DNA from: Dryococelus australis
Taxonomy: Eukaryota; Arthropoda; Insecta; Phasmatodea; Phasmatidae
Assembly: GCA_029891345.1 (NCBI GenBank)
Contig: CM056993.1
Coordinates: 109,793,800-109,857,799, forward strand
DNA length: 64,000 bases
Direction: 5' to 3'
Made by a program: the position numbers and the translations under genes. The stretch's first letter is position 1. Every line of letters begins with the position of its first letter. The notes under the pieces were generated by a model. That model was not told the DNA's origin and did not search any database. It saw only the letters and a program-made list of their open reading frames with translations. This document shows positions 11,690 to 24,759 of this stretch, piece by piece.

Positions 11690-13337
11690 TTTTCTTGAAA
11701 CAGGAACTTCTTAAAAGCTTTTAGTCTCAGGTATACACTCAGAGAAAACTTTAATAAACTTGACATGTAATTTTTTATTACAAAAGCAAAAAATACGGCA
11801 CTGAAAAAGTATTATAATTTTAGTCACTGTCACTCTACTTAGAAATGATGTGCCATTTGTCCCATTCTCCTCCTTTTACTGAAATCTGAAATGTAAATTT
11901 TCACAACAAAAGAAAATGTTAAAATTAATTTGTTTGAAGTTTTTCTTATTAATGGCAAAAGCAGGAATTCAATTAGTTAACCTAATTCTCGATTCAATCG
12001 ACCATGTTCTGTTTATATCTGCCATGTCTCAAGGTTATACAGCTTGAAACCCTATGTGTTTTACTGTTATTCTTCTGTATGGTTGAATATCTTTTTTCAA
12101 ACTGGATTAAAATTTTAAATCTAACTTTACTTATTAATAATTTGTTATAATTTCCCATGTAAGCTCTTGAGAGTTATTAAAAATTATTGTATATTCGATG
12201 GTGACATCTATATAATATTCGATTTTATAAACATATTAAACATTCTTTGACGCATAATCAGACACCCCAGATAGCATTTGCAGTTATGGTAATGATGAAG
12301 ATAAAATAAAAGAAAGTAAGAAAGAATATTCTATTCACTTTGATAAGTGCAGCCCACATGCAATGCAAGAAGTATTGCCGAAAACAAATGAACGGTACAG
12401 GGGGGAAAAGGTGGATTGTCCATTTTTACAGGAAGTGATATTCTGATGTCATCTGATAGATAATTGTCAGTACTGGTGGCTTGCCAAAGAATAACTGGCA
12501 AAGAGAAATTATAGGCCTCGGAAGTAACACGTTCAGGGGATGGGTTAATAGCTTCAATCGCAGTTTACTCAGAACAAGCAAATATGGACACTCATATGCC
12601 CCTGTACCCTTCAAATGTTATCACAATATCTGAAACACGAAATATGGTGGAAAACACAAAGTATGATCCAGTGAGCTACTGACATATATCAGAAGTGACC
12701 CTAAATGATACAATATGCAAGATTGCTAATACTGTAGAAGTAACAGATCAGAATAAAACTAAGTTTCACTGGAGCAGGATTATTAAAATGAAAAACGCAG
12801 CTTACTTACTAACAAACGACTTATAAAATAATAAAATCGAAAGGAATTTTCATTCTGTTTTTTGGAATACGTGTTTTGTAAATACTCGAAAGATAAAATG
12901 TGAATTTCTGCTAAAATGCAATTTAAAACTCCGATCCTGTTATAACTTGTTACTGGTGTTCATTGGTAAATATGATGGTTTTTATCATACATAATATAAT
13001 AATACAATTATTAATCTAAACAAGCCGAAGTTGTCATTACTGGTTTTTGCGCATCAATGCTCCATTATCTGCAACATCATTTACTCCTGTACCTTCTCCA
13101 TCAACTTTTTTTTTCAAATAGCACATACACCGCCACCGGTCACGTGTCAATTTTTTAAATTAAATTTCATATTTTTGAACTTTCAGTTATAAGTTCGTAA
13201 CTTTTAACTAAAATGTGCAATTTGTGCTATAATTATTTCTGTTTTGTAAAAAGAAAGTTAAGTTTGGATAAGTGCTTTTTAATTTGAAGTAATTACAAAA
13301 TCAAGAACTTAAACAACTGCGTCACAAAATTCTGGTA
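11690..13337. other. AT-rich region without recognised features
   Basis: Both strands were read for ORF motifs, TIRs and tRNA-like boxes and none were supported. A 62-codon minus frame at 12426-12614 is taken as chance. Confidence 0.4.
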
Positions 13338-13732
13338 GATGCTGTTCACGGTGAAGTAAGAACGTTTGAAATCAACCTTAAAAAGTTTCACCACCCCTAC
13401 CTGCATACATTTTAACGCTCAATAAAGTTGGTAACGACGAAGACTAAGTTGTTCCATGTCTTAACGCTCAATAAAAGTGTTAAACATCTTCGAATCTGAA
13501 ATTATTTTATTTTCTGGCTGTTGTTTGATGAATGTAAATATAAAAATTAGCGAAATTGTAAAACACTTTGTTTTCCAATAGTTTCACACTTTCACACGAC
13601 CGACGCGTGAATAAGGTGATCAGGTCCGTTGCAAAGTTAACTTCGCATATGGTGGAATATTACACCATGTGCATATGAGTTGCAACTCAAGCAAGACTTT
13701 CAATAATGTTCTGTTTACCGTGAACAGCCTTT
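13338..13732 (-). mobile_element. MITE family A, copy 1
   Basis: One of thirteen copies of a non-autonomous element of about 425 bp. The family has TIRs near 30 bp: one end reads aggctgttcacggtaaaatg, the other (reversed) aggctgttcacgataaagtg. Both are bordered by TA or TATA, which fits the TA target sites of Tc1/mariner-type elements. I define plus as the orientation that begins with the 'ggtaaaatgagc' end. Internal landmarks are cttactttattcatgcgtcg-like, tctgctcatttttacac-like, cgttaccaactttactgggc and taaggttgatttcaaaagtg. This copy is minus and fairly diverged (atgctgttcacggtgaag end). Confidence 0.88.
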
Positions 13733-15592
13733 ACAATTGTGCAAATGGCTAGTTTGGAAATTCGAATCTAGTATAACCACGCAATTGTGTGGTAATACTT
13801 GACGTATCTTCTTTCGCTGAATATATTTATATAAGCAGCAAACATTTCAGTGCTGACAACACAGTCCCAGAGTTTCTGTTTTTCTGTCGAATCAACGGGC
13901 CAGATATAGGACTACATCTGGATACGTGTTACTACTCATCTTGATACATTTTTCAACAGGTCCATTTTAATATGCACTGTTTCCTGGCAAAATATAATCA
14001 TTCTTCAAGACATCCCTGAAATTTGGGATCCCGTACTCATTTCTCTCCAGAAGACTGGATCTCGAAAAACATTTACACGTTCTTGCTGTCTTTTGATTCA
14101 AAATAAAACGAGTTGCAACTGCTGCTGTCGAAATATTACTGTTGCTACATGCATACAACTCTTATCAGATGAATTCAAAATTAATCGATGCCACTGAATT
14201 GTTTAAAATAATAATTTCAACACTTTGCATAGGTAAATTGTCTTTGACATAAAGAGAGCAAAACGGTTTAAATCAATGTTACCACACTTTTCCTAAACTA
14301 AGAGGCTTTGATGTAGATTGAGCCCACCTCCCAATATGTTGATGTTTCCGTTTCCCAGAATAGCTTCAATCGTCAACAGCTACGTTTTTTGTGGGCTTAA
14401 CTTTAAGAGTAACATTGCTTAACAGACGAAGCCAACAGTAGTTTAGTTACATTCCTTCTCTATATAATTTTTCCACATTCCTTACTCCTTACATTACGCA
14501 TGACCGTACCATATTTGCAGATGATGGCTTCTCAAGAATTCTTTTATAAGTACAGTATCGTTATGGTGAGTGGTTTTAAGTAAAGTCCTCCGGTACTATT
14601 TTCCCATTATAAACTTAACCCTTTATAGAGTGAATAGTTACCAAATAAAGATTAATATTATGAAGCATTTTTGACTTCCCAACAACTACGTAACTTAAAG
14701 CATTGTACATTTTCTGGAGTAGTGTATTGACTAGAGGAGTGGTTTGCAAAAACTTTTTTTCAACGATATATTTCAAAGTAATGGGTCTTTATCTATTACA
14801 CGACTACGATCTTTGGTATAAATATTGTGTAGAAGAGTTTGAGAAGAATACTTTACAAAAAATCTGTCTGTACATAATACGGAAAAGAATGCATCTTGAA
14901 TAATGTACATTTAACTACTTAAATCAAATCCCGAAGTTGCATGTCTGTAATTTCGAAATATAAATCAAAACTGAAACTACTGACCAGTAACTTTTTTAAT
15001 GTGTTACATACTGAAGAAAATTAAATAATTATTGTTTAAATAAATTTTGCACTGAAACTGAAAACATTAAACGCCAACTTTTAGAGATAAAAACGTTATA
15101 GTCTATACGTAGTAAAACAAATATACTTTAATAACATTAGTTGCCCGGTATATCAAGTAATAGTTAAGTAACACTTCAAAAAATTAGCACTTTAAATAAA
15201 ATTAACCTGTAGTAACGATTTGATTTTAAACATACGTAAGTTGCGAAGACTACATAAATTTAACACTACGGATTTGGCTGTGGCTAAAAAATCAATTATA
15301 TCAATATTCGCGTTTTGTTCGCACTTTTTGAATAAAACCTTTGAAAAATCTCCCCATGTAAAACGTGCTTGGTTTCTTAGACTGTGTCGTCTATCACAAG
15401 CGTTTTCTACTTGTGTTAATGTAATATAACGTCAAAGTAACTTATTCTTGCTTCAATTTAAATTTTATTTGTATTTTGTTTGTAAATTATAAAATTTCAT
15501 TTGTAATTAATATAGATAAAAACAGTGAGAAGATAGGTGCGCTGGTAATGCCTAGTAAGAAATAGTTCTTATGCAGAATATTAATATACGGA
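13733..15592. other. AT-rich region without recognised genes
   Basis: No supported ORF. A small dispersed repeat (family E) lies at 15310-15380 and is listed separately below. Confidence 0.4.
15310..15380 (+). repeat. Dispersed repeat E, copy 1
   Basis: The phrase aaacctttgaaaaatctccc, then catgtaaaacgtgcttggtttc, recurs in diverged form at 32075-32142 and 35650-35712. About 70 bp, function unknown. Confidence 0.5.
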
Positions 15593-15745
15593 GTGCGCAC
15601 GAGTGCATTGCGTTGTCCCTTTGGTGTAATTTTCTAGATTACGTTAAGCTTTGTTAGTATGAGGCGGAGGAATATACTGGAAGTAGAACTTTAGCAGGGC
15701 TTCAGAAAAGTTGGAAGTATCCGTGAGCAGCCTATATAGTTGAAT
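15593..15745 (+). repeat. Dispersed repeat B, copy 1
   Basis: A 145-bp repeat that opens gagtgcgcacgagtgcattg, continues cgttgtccctttggtg, and ends with actttagcagggcttcagaa and gtgagcagcctatatag. Other copies are at 27089-27235 (minus), 33090-33230 (plus) and 54199-54337 (minus). The last 60 bp line up with the end of MITE family A (gtagatcttaagcagggctt ... gtgaacagcctata). Confidence 0.75.
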
Positions 15746-16435
15746 GTGTGTCTTAACGTCCCCGTGAGTGTATTCGGGATTTCCTCCAGAACTCTGGAAA
15801 CAGAAAATTTCTTAAAGTCCATGTTATGTTCCAAATAAATATAAGTGTAATTCTGGTTGGGAAGTCTTCTGTTTACAAAGTGTTTTCATTTCCATTATTT
15901 TAAAACTTTATAACTACCATTAAAGAAAAGTTAGCCATGTAAAAACGACAACAATAGCATTGCATATCCAGATATAAGTTTTTTGACGTCTTTGGTATTT
16001 ATATAGCAACGCACAGTATTAAATTTGAACTGGAAAGTTTAGATTAAAACTTAAACGTCTCGTAATTATGTCCAACCTTTAAACGAAAACTCAACTTACC
16101 TTATGACTGAAATTACGTTTAGCGTACAATATACATACTTTTCCTAACTTAGGCAGGTAATTTCGTGAAACTATAATACTTAATCCCGTAAAATATTGTT
16201 GCGTGGTGATGTATGTTAAAATAGGTTCTTAATTTTCATTCTTCGCACAGTTGTTCTCGTGTAGTAAGTCCCCTGACACAACCCGTAACCCAATTGATTT
16301 TTAATTACTTTAGTTTTTTTCTGGAAAGACACGCAATTAGTGGAGACTAAAATTCGCGATATTTTCTGACAGAAGACTAAAATACATCGCTCTATACTTA
16401 TTCGAGTTTGTTCCATTTGTTTATTGGCTTCTACA
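15746..16435. other. AT-rich region without recognised features
   Basis: Nothing supported on either strand. Confidence 0.35.
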
Positions 16436-16439
16436 GTAG

Positions 16440-16570
16440 AGAGGGGACGTATTTACTTTTGGCTTGGTTGGACGTGATTGGGCCATCCTATCGTTAGTTG
16501 CTTGCTATTGGTCCAAAGGCATCCAGGGCGTGTCCGAACTAACTGCAGTCCAATGATAAACAAACGAAAT
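16440..16570. promoter_or_regulatory. Cluster of three CCAAT-type motifs
   Basis: Within about 75 bp there are attgggcc (about 16478), tattggtcc (about 16507) and gtccaatga (about 16549), beside a local rise in GC. Closely spaced CCAAT boxes are a known feature of NF-Y-bound promoters. No exon or TATA box was tied to it. It could also be part of a repeat, since 33760-33840 has a similar 'agtagagaggg ... attgggcc' layout. Confidence 0.3.
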
Positions 16571-19500
16571 ACAAAAACACAAGTGTTTGAAGTCTAGTCT
16601 GTCTTGAAATAATTACGCGAATTTTACAGGTCTCTAACTATTAGTATAAAACATTTGAAGTTCGCTCAAAAGTCTTTCAAAATTCCCATCAAATAACACT
16701 TGCATACAGCATAAAATATTTTGATCAAAATACGCGTATAATTAGGACCTATTAATAAACTGAAAATTTTATGTATATCATTTAGGCTTTGCAGTTGAAC
16801 TTTAAAAATGTTTTTGTGGTATTCATGTCAAAGTATAGTATTTAATTAAACTGCCACCACAAGTATTTATAAACAGTAAACCTAACCTCACTTTCAAGGT
16901 GAATAATAGGGGACAGTCTAGTATCTTGCAGGTATAGCGAAAGTAACGACACCTACTGCTTTTGATTAAATGACAGATCTACATATTGTAATAACTAATG
17001 TTAAGAATGATAAATCCAAATATTTGATGTAGTCATTCGAAAATTTACCGATTCATAAGTTGTTTATAATCTCATACTCCTGAAAGGTAAAACTAGAAGA
17101 TATTAATCTCTTTAATATTCGAAATCCTTAAATTCAAATGTTAGTTGCAAAACGTAGAACACCCTTAAATATAAGTGTTTGTTTATTGGAATGTGGCAAC
17201 AGTAAGTAATTTTTCTACGGAAGTATCAAATATGCTTACGGCTCGGCCTCATACGACATGTTGAATTATTGGCTCTAGCTTATTTCATTGTATACCGACA
17301 CTTATTACGAAACTGCTACTATACAATCATGACAATATATGTTACGTTAAAGTTCAAACATAAATTCTGAAAATTCGTTCAATAGTCATGCCGTATTTTT
17401 TCGAGAATTATGAACAGATTAATGCCATTTTACAATCACCATACCACATGTGGATGACGTTTGACGACTAAATTTGAAGGGGATTGTCAATTTTGATAAT
17501 GCTATAGCAACAAATATTTGGCTACTTCACTGAAAAGGAAGTTATGTAATATAAATGGGAAATTCAACATGGCGGGTGAGGCCGAACCTTAATTCGAGAA
17601 ACTTAACATATAGGAAAACTGTAAGGCAATAAAATAATTTGTTGACCTTATTTGAAGACATCGGAAACTCATTACTGTAAGTAAATCCTAAAACAAATCC
17701 TATGACAAATAACGGTGTAAATAATGAATAATGTACAATCGTTTGAGCTAGAACAGCGATATGAAACCTGATCAAGCTTACATTAAGCACAAACATAAAA
17801 AACTCGCATTAAGTTTACTAATAACGACTGACCTCAAGTGTTCACACTGCCTATAAGCTGTTATCATTATGCCGTATAAATATTGTTGCTCAAACATGAG
17901 TATTGTTTTAGCAATAGTAAATCTAATGTGTTGTAGATATGTAAACAGAAGGCATTTACTTTGACAGAAAATTATTTTTAAATTCTTAGATTATGTTTAT
18001 GTGATTTAGTAGTTTCAGATGCTAGAGATCTTAAGAGCCCTTATTCGAGAATGCTATTACTGAATTATTATTTATTTTTGGAGTGTTATCGTGCTTAATT
18101 GTTTATTTGTATGTTTACACACAAATTTGGTTGTTCGATCGCTAGTAATTTTAATTATGACCTTTATTTACCTTTACTTATTTCCCTGTATTAAATTGCT
18201 TACTTATTTAACTTTACGTACTTATGGTAGTAACAGTTTCTTATAGAGGCGAATATTTTTCAACAAGTAATGGCATATTATATTTTACTGTTTTGTTTAA
18301 GAAATTTATTGTATTCTAGTGTTAAAAACAGTTATTTTCACGCCGTATGTCAAAATTGTTAAAGACAGCTATATTTTAAGTCATGGAAATGGAATTTGTT
18401 TTCTGTTCAGTTTTTTGGTAGCATTTTGTTATTTACTTTTATGTTTACTTTCACGATATCTATGTTTAAATGCCTACTTAATATCCATAACATTTCTAGT
18501 TCTCTAGTAGTTATAATTTTTTCCATCATAACTGTGTGTGTCTGCATGACCAGCTTTTGTTTATAATCTTATTGAATTGAAATTTTGAGGTTAGGTTTCG
18601 TTGCAAATAGTGCGTATTTTTTGGGATTTTTAAAGTGGTACATTTGTATTAAATGACTTTAAAAATAAGTATTTTGTGTTGACTTTAACTACATTTTACT
18701 GTATGGAGCATTCCACTTTTGGAAAACGTTTTGAAATGATATCGTCTGTAGTTTTTGAGCTCAGTGTAACATACAAATATAGATTTGTAAGCTCTGATTT
18801 TCCAGGTTTTTGCCAATTTACAGCTTGCATTTGAACCATTTTTTTTTTCACAGTTCTTCATTTTACACTTTTTGGAAAATTATTTGAACAAAACAATTTT
18901 GTCAGCGCAAATGCTGTTTTAATGGAAAGAGTAGGCCTAGTTGCGATAATTATTTTAGAAGTTTCTTTGGCCCCATTAATTTAGATCTTCTCCGACACTC
19001 GTAACATATTTATTAAAACTTTAGGTAAAATTATATTATAAATATAGTTTATGAATTGTATTCAATTATTACCGTAGCCTCCAACGACATGTGTAGGTCT
19101 ACTTAAAAATTTAGAATGCTGCTAGTGTTCCATAATAGGAAAATTTGGCTAGTTGGCGTAACGTTTTTTTTTTTTTCCAATCATAAAAAGTAGCTGAATT
19201 TCACAATGTAAAATGTTTAAGTTATGCGATTTCATCAGCTTAGCTGGTCAAAATCTGCTTTAATTTTTAAGAGCAAACTTTATCTAAAAACGTTTGTAGA
19301 ATTCGTTGTAGCTAAGTAACTTTACTGTGTTAATTGCACTGCAGTATACTAATTTCTTACTGCCCAAGTATTCGATTTTTTATTTAGGTATTGTAAATTT
19401 TGCTGAACATGTATTAAAGGAAAACAAATATTTGATGAGTGTGTTTTGGTTTTTTAACAATATTTTTTTAGAAGACTAGTACCTTTCGGCCTTCATAAAA

Positions 19501-20395
19501 TTCGTTCCGTTTGTAACTACAAAAGAGCCTGGTCTAAATGGTCTCTTGTATTTTGACCTGCCTGTACAATAAGGCCAAGCCTCTTCCAACTCCTTATCCA
19601 ATCAAGTGAAGCGTTGTATAGACCCGGCCTTCCCCCCTCCCTCCCGTTTAATCCCTTCTCCGTTTTCTCCTAGAACTTTTTTTTTGTTGGGTCTGCCTGC
19701 CAAACGTGAAGAGTGTTACATGTTTTATTTTGTAGTGGGCTTAGTTTCGCGAGCGGGTGTAGTGGCGAACCGGTGCGTTGGCCTCTGTTGTTTATGCCGT
19801 TCTTGCACCCGCGCGTCGCCACGTAGGATCAACCGCAGGCTAGCAACCTCCAAGTTTGTTCCTTACACATGTGAGCGGGATGAAAAGGTTGAAGTTCACC
19901 TTCTCTATTTGCTTCACTACTACACTGAAACTATACGTAGTTGTTATATATCACTTATATTCAAGAACGTAGACACACACACCCCCCCCCCCTTGCCTTT
20001 TCCTCCCTTTTGAAGATATTTTCATGTTAAGGCCTAATTTTTGTATCTGAAGTCCTACTGGGCCTTAAAGAATCATAATACGAAATATACGTTCTATTAA
20101 CTTGTAATTAGATGTAAACATACGTTCAGCACTAAAATAACAGATAATTATTATTACCATAATATTTTCGACATAATAGTTTTAAAACTTCCGTGGTAAG
20201 TAAAAACTTTTTTGACTCTAAAATAATTTAAAATGCAGTAATAAAAACTACTTAAAGCGCTTACAAAAATAATATTTTTCTTATTTAAGTTAAAAGTATT
20301 CTATAATAAAGTTGATTAAGCCTTTAAAATGAATAATTTTATAAAAAATATGTATTATATATTTAATTTAGAAATATGTCTTGTATTTCGCATTC
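16571..20395. other. Long AT-rich stretch, no recognised genes
   Basis: No conserved protein motif on either strand. Short frames at 17542-17796 (minus) and 18319-18507 (plus) are hydrophobic because of T-rich composition. A pyrimidine-rich patch occurs at 19620-19690. A 135-codon frame (19606-20013) has no motif and includes a C-tract translated as Pro-rich sequence. All are treated as chance. Confidence 0.4.
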
Positions 20396-20399
20396 TTTG

Positions 20400-20890
20400 C
20401 AAATCCTTACCGACTGCCAACATGGCGGAGGCACTAACGCTTGACGATTCGCATCTGTGCATGACGTGACGCTCGTGTTTTGTTTGCGACGGCGCCGCCG
20501 CGATCTAGTAGGCGTTATGTAGTAGGCTTGCAGCACGGGAGGGACCGCCATATATATATACGCTTCCTGGAAGCCAGCCTTTTCCCCTCGACATGTGTAG
20601 TGGTTAGCAGTCCCGCCGCACGACAGCGTTGTGTGTCATTCCAGCTCCGCAACCTTGCGATTGTTCCCGCGCGCGCGTCTTCCGCCGCAGCAGCATCGCC
20701 GATATATTATTCCCAACATTTCTTTTACGACGTTCTTTCTTTTTTCTTTTCTTTTTTCTATTCCTGTTTATTCTCCAGCTAGTACCTCCCACAAGATTCG
20801 ACTGGGAACGAAAACCACTCATGTCCGGAAATTTGCTTCGGTGTTTTGTCGTCTGCGGTGAATTTTGCTTCCGCAGGTGGTAGAAGACTC
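20400..20890 (+). promoter_or_regulatory. GC-rich, promoter-like island
   Basis: An abrupt CpG-rich island in AT-rich DNA. From left to right: ccaacatggcggaggc (YY1/Pho-like, near 20416), tgacgtgacg (CRE-like, near 20463), a GC-rich cggcgccgccgcg block (near 20490), a TATATATATA run at 20551-20560, then a CpG-dense stretch to about 20690. If the TATA run is used, transcription would start near 20580-20590. A possible weak donor (cgcag|gtggta) lies near 20876. No convincing protein was found in it. Plus orientation is inferred from the TATA position only. Confidence 0.4.
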
Positions 20891-21948
20891 TTACGAAATT
20901 GAATTGCTGTTCAGAATCCACATTGGGCTTAGGTTATTTTATTTACTGTCCTGTGTTCCACTACGGACGTATATCACTAATTTAAGAAGGAATTACTCTA
21001 ACAAATCACTTAAAGAACACAACGCATGTTTAAGTACAAAAAACGCAAAACCGTTACGAAAAAAATTATGTGCAGGTCTATACAAAATACACAATATGTA
21101 CAAAGGCTATTAAATATGAAATTAGAGAAATTAATGTTTAAGTTATTTTGTAAAAACAGTGATTACTATCAAAACTGCACATACGACGTATTCTAAAATT
21201 CCTTCCCTTAGCCATTATCAGCAGAAATCTTCGTGTGTAGGCTATAAAATTTTACAACATGAAAGCTTCGGCCATATCTTTACACTTTAACAAACAGTAC
21301 AACTATACTGACTGCATTTACATTTATTTTATCTTCAACATTGGCACGAGATTTCTTAATTCCTTTTTTAATTGAAGTAATAATTTTTACGCAGTTAGAC
21401 ACACTGCTTCCAACTTTTCTAACAGTGTATACAAGAGAATTCTCTGCAAAATTCTGGAACATTTGAGCTGTAGCGGCCTAATTTTTTAATGACGGTGAGA
21501 CAATCTTGCTTTGAACTGCAGAGAGATGCAGCAAACCTTGACCGATGGATATTGCATTAGACTTTATTTGCTTTAATTGCCTCACAGTTTCATAAAAATC
21601 TAGACGATATTTAAATTTAAACATTATATTAGTAACGGGAATGTTAGAACGCTCAAGAAATGTTTTGGCAAATTATTGGCTGATATGGTTTGCCAAACAA
21701 GGCTGACTGTCTACCATCATTATTAGCTTCCAGTACATTTTTTTCCTTACACCCCTGGGAAACCCCTGTGTAATGTTTTCTCTTGTGCAACCTTTTTAAT
21801 GTTTGTTATTGGGAACAGTTAATTTCTAGGAAGTATAAATAAATCAAACTCAGAAATTTTGCGTTTTATGAATGACGGCCGGAATATATGCGTAGTGCGA
21901 AGCGTTGTTTACTATTGTGTCCCTTTCTCGTCCGAAATTTAATTCGAT
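20891..21948. other. Unassigned AT-rich region
   Basis: Short frames of 60-82 codons without motifs. Nothing supported. Confidence 0.35.
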
Positions 21949-22373
21949 ATAGGTTGTTCATGGAAAAATGAGCACTTTTAAAAGCCCTGCTTAAGATCTA
22001 ATTCTATGCACGTTGAGTATTCCTCCAACATATGTAAAATTAGCATTGTCATGGGCCTCATAACTTTATCCATGCGTAGGTCAAGTTAAAATGTTAAATT
22101 TTTAGAAAAGTAAATATTTTAGAAATCTGTTAATTTTTTACACTTTGGTGCATTAAAACAACGGAAAAGGAAAGAAATAATTTAAATTAACAGAAATGAT
22201 CACCTAACACTTTTTATTCGACGTTAAAATATGGAACTACTTTCCTTCCGTCGTTACCAACTTTACTGGGCGCATGTAACTCAGTGAGCCCGTTAAAATG
22301 TAAGTCAGGCAGGAGTAGTGACATTTTTCTAAGGTTGACTTCAAAAGTGCTTACTTTATCGCGAACAGCCTTT
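21949..22373 (+). mobile_element. MITE family A, copy 2
   Basis: Plus orientation. Left end tataggttgttcatggaaaa, right end ttactttatcgcgaacagcc. The internal cgttaccaactttactgggc block is intact. Nearly full length. Confidence 0.9.
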
Positions 22374-22624
22374 CGGCAACACTTACACGCCTCTTTTCTC
22401 GCTGTTTTAATTAATGTTAAATATTAATAAATTCTTTAATTTATAACGAAAATATAAGTAAAATTAAAATACCTTTTATGCTAAGAGAAGCGTAAAAAGC
22501 TTCTGATACGTGACATATTGAAGAACCAATTAAACTCGTCATCCATGGCGCGGTTTCTCCAAGGTTTGATTCAAAAAGTGCGACGAAGCCGCGGATGGAC
22601 TAAACATTGTCAGCCTGCGTTATC
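22374..22624. other. Unassigned spacer
   Basis: AT-rich to about 22510, then GC rises. Nothing recognised. Confidence 0.3.
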
Positions 22625-22764
22625 CGATTTGGTCTTCCGTGGGGTTAAGTGGCGAGGACATGTTCTACTTACTTCCGACGCTAGTGAACCTGGACGATTT
22701 GGTCTTCCGTGGGGTTAAGTGGCGAGCACATGTTCTAATTCCTTCCGACGCGAGTGAACCTGGA
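22625..22764 (+). repeat. Tandem duplication of a 70-bp unit
   Basis: Two head-to-tail 70-bp units start at 22625 and 22695, both beginning cgatttggtcttccgtgggg. They differ at only a few positions, so the duplication is fairly recent. They lie in a locally GC-rich stretch with no assigned gene. Confidence 0.9.
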
Positions 22765-23373
22765 CTCCAGCGAGACGAGACGTTTACCTGTCGACGCGTC
22801 ACAGCTTAACCCGACATCCGATAAGCACATTCACGCGTGCACGAAAATGTTAAATATCTCGGCAAAATAGCGACGTAAGAAGATGGTGCGTCGACGAGCC
22901 ATGCGGCGCCTACCGAGACTGCAGTCAGACTGTCGGATTAAATATATATATATATAAAAGATAAAGGATGTTGCCCCACCCATTAACCCTTTCGGGGGGG
23001 GGGGGTGGTCCCCAATTTACGAAGGTGCGGTCTCTATCCTCCCCGGGTCTGGCCTGGGTTGTGTACCACATTTTTATGCACAAGAGGACAAAGGGACTGG
23101 TTTTCTGCGAAATCAGAACTACATGAAGATGGTCAATGATCTTCCTGGCGTAAGCACGCCGACCCCACAGTCACCGGAGTTAACCGCACTTCCTGTCAGA
23201 GCACGCCACATAAGGCCATGCAGCAACGCCAGCCTAAATTAAATACCTCACAAAGAGTTTGGATTATACATACAGAATGCAACAAAGTATGGAGTATACA
23301 TAAAAGAAAGCATAGGAATTAGTAGTTACCAACGATACCTTTACAAAATCTGAAATTCAGAGTGTTTCTAACT
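22765..23373. other. GC-variable unassigned region
   Basis: Contains a short (TA)n run near 22942-22956, a G-tract near 22997-23007, and a GC-rich stretch to about 23230 that looks like a decayed repeat. No protein recognised. Confidence 0.35.
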
Positions 23374-23794
23374 ATAGACTGTGCATGGTAAAATGAGCTT
23401 TTTTGAAAGCCCTGTGTGAGATCTACTTGTATGCACATCGCGTACTACTCATCCATATGTAAAGTTAACATTGGCATGGCGCTCATCACTTTATTCATGC
23501 GTCGTCAAGTGAAACAAGAAATTATTAGGGAAATAAATATTTTACAAATATGCTCATTTTTATACTTCGATACAAGAAAAAAAACAGAGAGCGAAAGGTA
23601 TAATTTAAGTTATCAGAAATGGTTACCTAATACTTTTTAATCACCTTAAATATGTAACTACTTTCCAACCATCGTTACCAACTTTACTGGGCACATGTCA
23701 CTCAGTGCACTCGTTAAAATATATGAAGTTAAGAGCAGTGACTTTTTTTTAAGGCTAATTTCAAAAGTGCTCACTTTATCGTGAATAGCCTTTA
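23374..23794 (+). mobile_element. MITE family A, copy 3
   Basis: Plus orientation. Left end tatagactgtgcatggtaaa, right end gtgctcactttatcgtgaat. Its minus-strand frame (HDKVSTFEISLKKKSLLL) is one of the recurrent MITE frames. Confidence 0.9.
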
Positions 23795-24750
23795 AACATT
23801 TTTTTTTCAATATCACAGACAAATAAACACGTAAGAACAACAAAATTAACTTCATGGCGTCTCTAACTAAGGAGGATTTATTTCTTCTCACTGCAACTTA
23901 GTACCGTGTATGACCCCCATGCGCATTGTACAGATCCCTAACACGCCGCGGGCAGTTCTTATGCGATCTAGTAGTGTTTCTGGAGGTTGCAGGTCATTAT
24001 AAACTTCTGTTTTGAGCGTGTCCCCAAGCGTGTTCAATGCGGTAGTGCGATCTCTGTTGATCACAAGAGAGCTATACAACTCCTATCACCAAAACTTCCT
24101 TCTCTCGCAATATTCCAAACTTTTTGTGAGGCGTGTATTTACTCAGTTCCGACAGTAATATGTTTTGTATGTTCTACCAGACTGCCTTGGCAACACAGTG
24201 TAAAACGATTGAGAAAACAGTTTGATAAGAAGCTCAATGCCAGAAAATGAGTTATACATAATGTATCTTGCTTTAGGAACATCGTGTTTTACGTGGTGCT
24301 TTTCCGACATAATTTTATATGAGTGTAATGCATCAGTCATCCTGAGTATTCCTTTCCACTTGCAATAACTAGTTCCTGTTACGTGGCAAACGCAGAGGCT
24401 ATCAAATGCCTGTGTGGTTTTGAAAAAAATTTACTGAAAATTAATTAAAGTCTTTAGTGACAGCAATACAAAATAATTTTAAATTTAAGACTTCTGAGTT
24501 ATAAAACCGCGAAGGAAGTGTGTAAGTTGTACTGTAGAAGACGGTTGGTAGTCTTCATAAATACAAAATCTTAGAACCACACACATGTAGTGTGTTAATG
24601 GTTCTATAGTTTTGTATATTTTTGGCCAGGAAAAAATAGAATCGATTCGCGCACTCGTTTCAAGCAAAATCCTCATTTAAGAAGCAGGGCCTGAATTTGA
24701 CTGATTCTTATCCATTGTACTGGTTGGCGTAACTTTTATCTCTATATCAC
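23795..24750. other. Unassigned region
   Basis: Frames at 23888-24079 (minus) and 23987-24250 (plus) overlap, and neither has a recognisable motif. The 23900-24060 part has coding-like base composition (RTARGVLGICTMRMGV on the minus strand). That could be a decayed transposase N-terminus but is not secure. Confidence 0.3.
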
Positions 24751-24759
24751 ACAATGTGA

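Noticed and set aside
19606-20013. 135-codon ORF
   Set aside because: Includes a C-tract translated as prolines and no recognisable motif.
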